From positions 1 through 64,000 of the forward strand of contig CALHPK010000001.1 in assembly GCA_938036315.1 (NCBI GenBank): a stretch of 64,000 bases of DNA. Direction: 5' to 3'. Under the pieces are notes generated by a model that saw only the letters and a program-made list of their open reading frames with translations, had not been told where the DNA came from and searched no databases. Shown here in pieces: positions 60,020 through 64,000 of this stretch; position 1 is the stretch's first letter; every line of letters begins with the position of its first letter. The stretch is from an uncultured bacterium (lineage in GTDB: Bacteria; Calescibacteriota; Calescibacteriia; Calescibacteriales; Calescibacteriaceae). The translations under genes and the position numbers were made by a program.

Positions 60020-62953
60020 ATGGGGAGGGTATCTATACTTATTTTTTCATCATTTTCTGAATCACTTAAAGATATAGTTCAATCTTGTGTTGAGCAGACT
60101 CAAAAACCTCACCAAGTCATAATATGTAGCAACAAAAAGTATCACACAAAAGACCATAAGATAGCAAGTCAGCTGAAGGAGGAGTATTCATTCATAAAGT
60201 TTATTGAAAGCAAAGAGACTTACAAAAATCCCAAAGCAGATGGATTCAAAGATTTGATCAAATTTGCAACTGGGGACTACATTCAACTTCTGCCCGACAA
60301 CATAATTATTCATCCAGAGTTTACCGAAACACTTAGCCAAATTCTGGACAAAGATTCGGAAGTAAAATTAGCCACAGGTAGAATTATATTTGCTGACAAA
60401 AAGTCAAATATCATTATCAACCAGACCTTCTGGCGGACTTTCTACTCAGCTTTCCAAAGCCTTTTTACGGACAAAATAATTGACGGAAAAGAATTTATAA
60501 AGGCATATCTTAGAATGACAAAGAATCTACCCCCGGTATCTCCTCTTTTTAGAAAAACATCTTTGAACTTTGAACTTTTCAAATCCAGAGATTTTGAATT
60601 TAAAGTAGAAACAGAGCGCTTCTTGTGGTTATATCTCCTAAAAGATGGAGGAAAAGTTTTTCTGTCAAGAAAAAATCTGTATACCTACAAGGTGAATGTT
60701 TCCGCTCCAGTTGAAATAGACGCCCAAGTTGAATCCGCAATAGAACGATACAATCTCATCTCTGACGAGTTCTTGACCGAAGTAGGAATAAAACTGAGCA
60801 AAGAGGAATCAAGAGAACTTACTGAGAATTTATTTATTGAAATGACAAATCTGATAAGAGAATGCGAAAGAGTCGGAAGGAAAGATCTTGCAGAGAGGCT
60901 CTCAAGATATACTAAAGAGTTGGTGAGAAAAAAGCAAAAGGATTCATCTTATCTCGTCTACAATAACATAAAACGTCGGAGAGAACCATTTTCAATAATA
61001 ATTGTAACGCGCAACAACGAAAGTACAATCTTACAATGCATCCAAAATATTTTAAATAACATAAGAAACGAAGATGAGGTCATTGTTGTGGATAATGGTT
61101 CGAATGACAAAACCCCACAGATTCTAAAAGATACAGCAAATAAATCGAAAAATATGAGAATATTTTTCAATGGGAAGGATTCTGGATATTCGCAATCTAT
61201 AAACTTAGGGGTAAAGAGATCAAAGAACGAATTTTTAGTCTTTATAAACCCAGATACTGTCATAACCACTCCAGATTGGCTTGAGATATTTTACAGAAGT
61301 TTAGAGAAAGATAATGTTGGAGCTGTTGGGCCGGTAAGTGAACAAGGAATGTGGAAAAACAACGTAGCACACTATACAAAAATTCCCCAAGAGATTATCC
61401 CAATTTGGTTGAGATCTTTTTACGATGGTGAGGAAATAGGAACCAAGATTCTTTCTGATTTTTGCATAGCTACAAAGAAAACCATATTTGAAAAACTAGG
61501 AGGGTTTGATGAATCCATTACCTCATATCTTTGCATTATAGATTTTTGCTTGAGGCTTCAAGAAGAAGGACTTGAGATGAAAGTCCTGCCTTCGGTATTC
61601 ATAAGACATATGCAGGGTAATACTAAGAGTAAACCAGATACAAATTCTGATCAAATTTCGACGCTTAATTTTGCAAAGAAACTTCTAAGAAAATACGGAT
61701 ATGGAAATGTACCGACTCCTGAAAAATGGTTTGGGATGGATTCTCCTTCTTATTACCCATACGAACTTATAAAGCTCGTTAAACTCAAATTTCTTTTTAA
61801 TTTTTCAGGCACTTATAAAGATAAGGACTTTTTCGTCAGCAGAGCGAAGATAATAAACAAGAAGCCACCCATTTCAGTCGTTACAGTGAACTGGAAGTCT
61901 TTCGAGAATATAAAAGAGCTTGCCAAGTCAATTATAGATTCAAATTATCCAAATATAAACTTGATAGTAGTTGATAATTCCGAAGATGAAGAGGAATATG
62001 AAAAGCTACGCAGTTTTGAGTCAATCTTTAACTCTCAAAGTAACGAGAAGAAAATATTTATTTTGGAAAATGAGAACAATGGTTTTGCTTCAGGATGCAA
62101 TAAAGGGATAAAGTTTGCAAAAGAAGAACTCAAATCTGAATTCATATGGCTTCTAAATCCTGACACTGTGATTCAAAGTGATACACCTTTAGAACTTCTA
62201 AGGACAATGCTTTATACAGATGTTCCGGTTGTAACTTGCAAAATGAAAATATATGGTGGAGATCTAGTTCAGTACAATGGTATAGTTGTGAGCGAAGCTT
62301 CTTTAGAAGATAGAGAAGTGGGCATACTTTACATCCAAAAACTTTCGGGAGCTAATATATTCCTCAGAGCCGATGTATTTGACAAGGTAGGATATCTTAG
62401 TGAGAATTTTTTTCTTTACTTTGAAGACGATGAATTTTTCGACAGACTCAAGGCAAAAGGAATTTTCCCAGTATATACTCCATATACATTTATATATCAT
62501 AAAATAAAGGAAGGGCATGGACTTTTAGGGAGTTCACTACACCTTTACTATTTTGTAAAGAATCTTTTGTTTTTTTTCCACCAGAAAGATAAAGAAGCAC
62601 TTTTTTATATTCTAGATAAAATCAGCGATTATTATATCTATGCATTTAATCAGGGCTTAGAAAAAAGTGCAAAAGCAATAATCCTTGGAATATATGATTT
62701 TATCCAACAGAAAAGGGGGAAACAGGACATAAGTGAAATTGAGAAAAATAAGGAGGAATGGCTACTTGAACTTTCAAAAATTGATCTAGGGAAGCCAGGA
62801 GAAAGAATGCCCGTTATAGATTTTATGAATCTTCTCAAAATTAATCTTATGGCAAATCCTTATAATCCTCAGATGTTTGAAAGATATATACAAGGACTTT
62901 CCCTGCTATTATTTGAAGAAATATCAGGTAAAGATATATACATGCTTATTTGA
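60020..62953 (+). CDS. Multidomain glycosyltransferase with three tandem GT2 domains
   Basis: This 977-aa cytoplasmic protein carries three GT-A family 2 domains. Domain 1 (about 1-230) starts VSILIFSSFSE and has GDYIQLLPDN at the DxD position. Domain 2 (about 320-560) starts FSIIIVTRNNESTILQCIQ and shows VVDNGSNDKT, LVFINPDTVI, ATKKTIFEKLGGFDES and DFCLRLQEEG. Domain 3 (about 610-860) starts ISVVTVNWKSFENIKELAKS and shows VVDNSED, NNGFASGCNKGI, WLLNPDTVI, LSGANIFLRADVFDKVGYLSENFFLYFEDDEFFDRLKAKG. Domains 2 and 3 have full NPDT and acidic acceptor motifs; domain 1 looks degenerate at the metal site. A helical tail follows. Such proteins polymerise or extend surface polysaccharides. It is preceded by tandem repeats. 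Confidence 0.85.
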   Translation: MGRVSILIFSSFSESLKDIVQSCVEQTQKPHQVIICSNKKYHTKDHKIASQLKEEYSFIKFIESKETYKNPKADGFKDLIKFATGDYIQLLPDNIIIHPEFTETLSQILDKDSEVKLATGRIIFADKKSNIIINQTFWRTFYSAFQSLFTDKIIDGKEFIKAYLRMTKNLPPVSPLFRKTSLNFELFKSRDFEFKVETERFLWLYLLKDGGKVFLSRKNLYTYKVNVSAPVEIDAQVESAIERYNLISDEFLTEVGIKLSKEESRELTENLFIEMTNLIRECERVGRKDLAERLSRYTKELVRKKQKDSSYLVYNNIKRRREPFSIIIVTRNNESTILQCIQNILNNIRNEDEVIVVDNGSNDKTPQILKDTANKSKNMRIFFNGKDSGYSQSINLGVKRSKNEFLVFINPDTVITTPDWLEIFYRSLEKDNVGAVGPVSEQGMWKNNVAHYTKIPQEIIPIWLRSFYDGEEIGTKILSDFCIATKKTIFEKLGGFDESITSYLCIIDFCLRLQEEGLEMKVLPSVFIRHMQGNTKSKPDTNSDQISTLNFAKKLLRKYGYGNVPTPEKWFGMDSPSYYPYELIKLVKLKFLFNFSGTYKDKDFFVSRAKIINKKPPISVVTVNWKSFENIKELAKSIIDSNYPNINLIVVDNSEDEEEYEKLRSFESIFNSQSNEKKIFILENENNGFASGCNKGIKFAKEELKSEFIWLLNPDTVIQSDTPLELLRTMLYTDVPVVTCKMKIYGGDLVQYNGIVVSEASLEDREVGILYIQKLSGANIFLRADVFDKVGYLSENFFLYFEDDEFFDRLKAKGIFPVYTPYTFIYHKIKEGHGLLGSSLHLYYFVKNLLFFFHQKDKEALFYILDKISDYYIYAFNQGLEKSAKAIILGIYDFIQQKRGKQDISEIEKNKEEWLLELSKIDLGKPGERMPVIDFMNLLKINLMANPYNPQMFERYIQGLSLLLFEEISGKDIYMLI

Positions 62954-63001
62954 ATTTTATTTATTTTTTATTAAAGTAACCGAATACGCATAGAAAACAC
63001 C

Positions 63002-63868
63002 TTATTTTTTTGATTTTTTAGTTCTTTGTGTTTTCAGTGTTTTTTCCTTCTTTTGTTCTGCCCCGGATATCTTTTGCCTTCCCGGTTTTTTAGTTTTAAC
63101 AAGTTTTTTGTCTTGTTTCTTTTTTATTCTGCTATCCTTTTGCTTTTTTGAAACTCTCTTTTCCCGAGTTTTTCGAGCCCGAGGTCTTAAACCACTCTCA
63201 CCTTCATACTCCTCTTCAACCGATATATCTCCCTTCCCCTCTTCCAGAATCTCCTTCTCTATCTCCTCTTCTATTTTTTCTGTTATCTCCTCTGGAATAG
63301 GTTGATCAATATCAAGGTCTCCTTCTTCTACCTCTTCTATTTCTTCCACTTCCTCGCTCTCCTCACTTCTTCCTTCATATTTTTCAAAACCTTCTTCATC
63401 TATCTCATTTTCCTCCTTTTCTTCTTCTTCCTCCTCTACCTCCATTTCTTCTTCGCTTTCGCCCATAACTGCGGATTCAGGGGAAACATAACCAACCTCG
63501 TATTTATTCAAAAAAAGTCTAGAACTTCTCTCCTCAAACTCTACCTTCTGCTGACAGTCGATACAGTACTTCACATAAGGTATTTCCTCTAACCTTTCTT
63601 TATCTATCTGTACTCCACAAAGTTCACACACACCGTATCTTCCGCTTTCGATTTTATCCAGAGCTCTCTCTATAAGTTTCAATGTTTCTATATCGATTGA
63701 AGATGCAATACCATATATACTTTTTATCTTTTCAATGGATGTCAGGTCCATAATATCTAGTTTTTCCTCCTCCTGCTGAACGGGTAAAGATGAATACTCT
63801 CGCATCCCACTTATAATCAACTTCTTTAAATTCTCAAGCTTTCTTTTCATTCTTTCCTCAAAAGTCAT
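63002..63868 (-). CDS. DksA/TraR-like zinc-finger protein with long acidic and basic tail
   Basis: The first 125 residues of this 288-aa protein resemble DksA-family transcription factors: a helical N-terminal part (FEERMKRKLENLKKLI), then LKLIERALDKIESGRYGVCELCGVQIDKERLEEIPYVKYCIDCQ with a four-Cys zinc site (Cys81, Cys84, Cys102, Cys105). DksA binds the RNA polymerase secondary channel and works with ppGpp; a relA/spoT gene is in this window. Unlike normal family members, which end near residue 120-150, this one continues with about 90 residues that are almost all Glu/Asp (137-224) and then about 60 Lys/Arg-rich residues (228-288, KKKQDKKLVKTKKPG). The tail is a likely disordered polyampholyte. 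It may contact nucleic acid or RNA polymerase. The last 132 bp of the window contain nothing else I can support. Confidence 0.82.
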   Translation of the reverse strand: MTFEERMKRKLENLKKLIISGMREYSSLPVQQEEEKLDIMDLTSIEKIKSIYGIASSIDIETLKLIERALDKIESGRYGVCELCGVQIDKERLEEIPYVKYCIDCQQKVEFEERSSRLFLNKYEVGYVSPESAVMGESEEEMEVEEEEEEKEENEIDEEGFEKYEGRSEESEEVEEIEEVEEGDLDIDQPIPEEITEKIEEEIEKEILEEGKGDISVEEEYEGESGLRPRARKTREKRVSKKQKDSRIKKKQDKKLVKTKKPGRQKISGAEQKKEKTLKTQRTKKSKK

Positions 63869-64000
63869 AGTCGACTCTTATGTTAATCTCTTCCGGCAAC
63901 AAAATAGTAATTTAGCAAAATATTTTTCTTTATCTTACTTTACCTTATGTTATATCAAGAATAAATCTGTTAACTTAGGCTACATTTTACAATTTTATTA

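Overview
The window looks like chromosome from a thermophilic, aerobically respiring, Gram-negative-type (diderm) bacterium of an uncultured or poorly sampled lineage. The DNA is AT-rich. LPS-type genes (kdsB, a GT9 heptosyltransferase, Gmd, a UDP-glucuronate decarboxylase), many lipobox-bearing lipoproteins and a predicted beta-barrel protein point to two membranes. A TtuA-type tRNA thiolase with two zinc fingers points to growth at high temperature. A complete aa3-type cytochrome c oxidase operon points to oxygen respiration. I cannot assign a phylum from sequence reading alone. A striking general feature is that many transcription-unit-leading genes have a TANNNT hexamer 5-9 nt before the ATG and no Shine-Dalgarno, which suggests leaderless mRNAs. 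Genes inside operons (the cox cluster, for example) carry clear GGAGG-type sites.

Layout. 1-8.9 kb: the cut-off start of a radical SAM gene, then envelope/glycan genes: three GT-C-like multi-TM proteins, a GT2 glycosyltransferase, two small partner proteins that overlap GT-C genes, and a decayed IS1595/ISXO2-like transposase. 9-17.4 kb: orphan sdhA/frdA, kdsB, UDP-glucuronate decarboxylase, a small hypothetical gene, rseP-type site-2 protease, a mini beta-carbonic-anhydrase-like gene, a relic of an MtaB/MiaB methylthiotransferase, ttuA and a fused aroK-aroB. 17.4-23.6 kb: coaX, a YbbR-domain protein, two divergent B12-binding radical SAM genes and another GT-C protein. 23.7-30.2 kb: a 1230-aa cysteine-rich exported protein with a Cys-containing C-terminal anchor, an Ig-like lipoprotein and an orphan gspK. 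30.2-37.7 kb: methylmalonyl-CoA mutase catalytic subunit, argS, a Rieske protein, an M23 peptidase, tatA overlapping a siroheme-synthase-type dehydrogenase, and a large lipoprotein.

38-47.7 kb: SPOR-domain protein, tRNA-Arg(CCG), an Ig-like exported protein, relA/spoT, a DsbB-like protein, a GT9 heptosyltransferase, gyrA, a beta-barrel protein and a b561-like four-His membrane protein. 47.8-54.1 kb: gmd, the operon for a diheme cytochrome c and oxidase subunits II, I, III and IV, then a thioesterase. 54.1-64 kb: two large beta-propeller-type surface lipoproteins, ychF, a 977-aa protein with three GT2 domains, and a DksA-like zinc-finger protein with a long acidic and then basic tail.

Taken together, the window mixes core housekeeping with scattered envelope-polysaccharide and surface-protein genes. 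It is not a prophage or a genomic island: the only mobile-element trace is the degraded transposase. The most unusual items are the paralogous GT-C/small-partner gene pairs, the Cys-rich anchored surface protein, the DksA-like protein with a highly charged tail, the triple-GT2 protein, and the split between leaderless and Shine-Dalgarno starts.
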